This document shows positions 5,509-6,088 of a DNA stretch of 6,088 bases, piece after piece (positions within the stretch are counted from its first letter, which is position 1; every line of letters starts with the position of its first letter). Below the pieces are notes generated by a model. It did not search any database. It was not told the origin of the DNA and was given only the letters and a program-made list of their open reading frames with translations. The translations under genes were made by a program, and so were the position numbers. The DNA comes from a bacterium (GTDB lineage: Bacteria > Patescibacteriota > Gracilibacteria > JAUYGZ01), in the NCBI GenBank assembly GCA_030699855.1, contig JAUYKR010000002.1, positions 1-6,088 of the forward strand. The letters are read 5' to 3'.

Positions 5509-5529
5509 CTCTTCTTGTAAGAGTGCTAA
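5503..5529. promoter_or_regulatory. CIRCE element (HrcA operator); also a hairpin
   Basis: TTAGCACTC, nine bases, then GAGTGCTAA: an exact match to the canonical CIRCE inverted repeat bound by the heat-shock repressor HrcA. The spacer TTCTTGTAA extends the pairing by two, giving an 11-base perfect stem with a 5-base loop. It lies 26 bases after the stop of the small gene and 5 bases after the stop of the convergent partial gene. CIRCE usually sits at groESL or dnaK-operon promoters; here the nearest heat-shock gene in a suitable direction is clpB, 352 bases away. In the plus direction the stem is followed by TTTATTT, so it could also end transcription of the small gene. Confidence 0.9.
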
Positions 5530-5534
5530 TTTAT

Positions 5535-6088
5535 TTATGCCGCCCTCCTGAGTCCTGGTTCTCGCTCGGAGAAGTTGCTGTAGGCTGCTTCCATGCGACC
5601 GGCAATATTGAGAGCTTGGTTCTTTCTGAGCTCTTTATCTTCTGAGGATGCGTCAGTAAGATAATCGTAACGACTTCCTAAGGCATCCTCGGGATCTGAT
5701 TTGATTTCATTGATAATACCAAAAATGGCTTTATCTCCCTCGCCCAGCTCTTCGTCACTGCCCCATTCGTCATTGGCATACCACTGCTCTCCATCCCAGT
5801 AGAAACCGTAAAGGGAAGCATGATCTTCGTTGAAAAAAGTTTTGAAAACATCCAGACTGGCCGGTCCACGGTAACCAAACATTTCAGCAGCGGCCATCAG
5901 GGCCGCTTCACTTCTGGTGTGGGGAACATAGTCACCCTGGAGTTCACGCACTTCGCGTTGGTCAAGATCTTTGGCGGTAAAGACTTTGACGATGCTGTTA
6001 ATCTCATCCGGAGTATACTGAAGGGTCGGATTGATTTTGAAGGCCAGACCCTCTGATTGCAGATGGCTCATCAGAAGAACCGTCAAGG
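5535..6088 (-). CDS. Unidentified protein, C-terminal 183+ residues (5' end outside window)
   Basis: The frame is open to the right window edge; the TTG at 6086 is probably internal, so the true start lies outside. The visible part is acidic and hydrophilic, with no clear membrane helix. It has an aromatic patch YGFYWDGEQWYANDEW (93-108, counting from that TTG) followed by an acidic run (DEELGEGD), and ends in a basic tail (EREPGLRRAA) at TAA. I recognise no family or catalytic motif. It converges on the small repeat-protein gene, with the CIRCE hairpin 5 bases past its stop. On the minus strand no U-run follows that hairpin, so it is not an obvious terminator for this gene. The frame's length and steady composition support real coding; the function is unknown. 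Confidence 0.7.
   Translation of the reverse strand, partial: LTVLLMSHLQSEGLAFKINPTLQYTPDEINSIVKVFTAKDLDQREVRELQGDYVPHTRSEAALMAAAEMFGYRGPASLDVFKTFFNEDHASLYGFYWDGEQWYANDEWGSDEELGEGDKAIFGIINEIKSDPEDALGSRYDYLTDASSEDKELRKNQALNIAGRMEAAYSNFSEREPGLRRAA

Noticed and set aside
1..6088. CRISPR array, insertion sequence, prophage or defence system
   Set aside because: No spaced direct repeats, transposase, integrase or defence-type motifs were seen; the only tandem repeat is the in-gene 42-base pair of copies.

Overview
The window holds seven protein genes (two cut by the window edges), one tRNA gene and several readable regulatory sites. It is gene-dense bacterial DNA, with no gene-free stretch over 300 bases. 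The organism looks like a member of the Candidate Phyla Radiation (Patescibacteria). This is inference, from a ClpB that lacks its N-terminal domain, tiny intergenic gaps, several starts without a Shine-Dalgarno sequence, and a lineage-specific protein with a GspF-like head. TAG, TGA and TAA all appear as stop codons, so the code looks standard.

Left part (1-1764). The 3' half of a free-standing B3/B4 tRNA-binding-domain gene runs rightward and converges on a leftward Fur-family regulator gene. The regulator is divergent from a rightward ZIP-family metal transporter. The 78-base gap between them carries two back-to-back promoters that share one self-complementary -35 hexamer, so a metal-responsive regulator controlling itself and a zinc/iron importer is the natural reading. 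The Fur gene has an in-frame TAG exactly where a Tyr codon is expected, just before its last CxxC motif; the lost tail is intact behind it. The ZIP stop codon directly abuts the CCA end of a convergent tRNA-Gln(UUG).

Middle part (1765-5150). Leftward genes: full-length clpB without the N domain, then, 58 bases on, a 370-residue protein with an N-terminal domain like that of GspF/PilC, a charged middle and three C-terminal membrane helices, then tRNA-Gln with its own promoter.

Right part (5151-6088). A very AT-rich 90-base divergent region separates clpB from a small rightward gene for a 78-residue protein with two near-identical 14-residue repeats. Next comes a perfect CIRCE operator (the HrcA heat-shock site), placed oddly in the gap between that small gene and the convergent 3' end of an unidentified partial gene. 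CIRCE lies about 350 bases upstream of clpB on clpB's strand, so it may belong to a long-leader clpB promoter, or act as a hairpin terminator for the small gene, or both.
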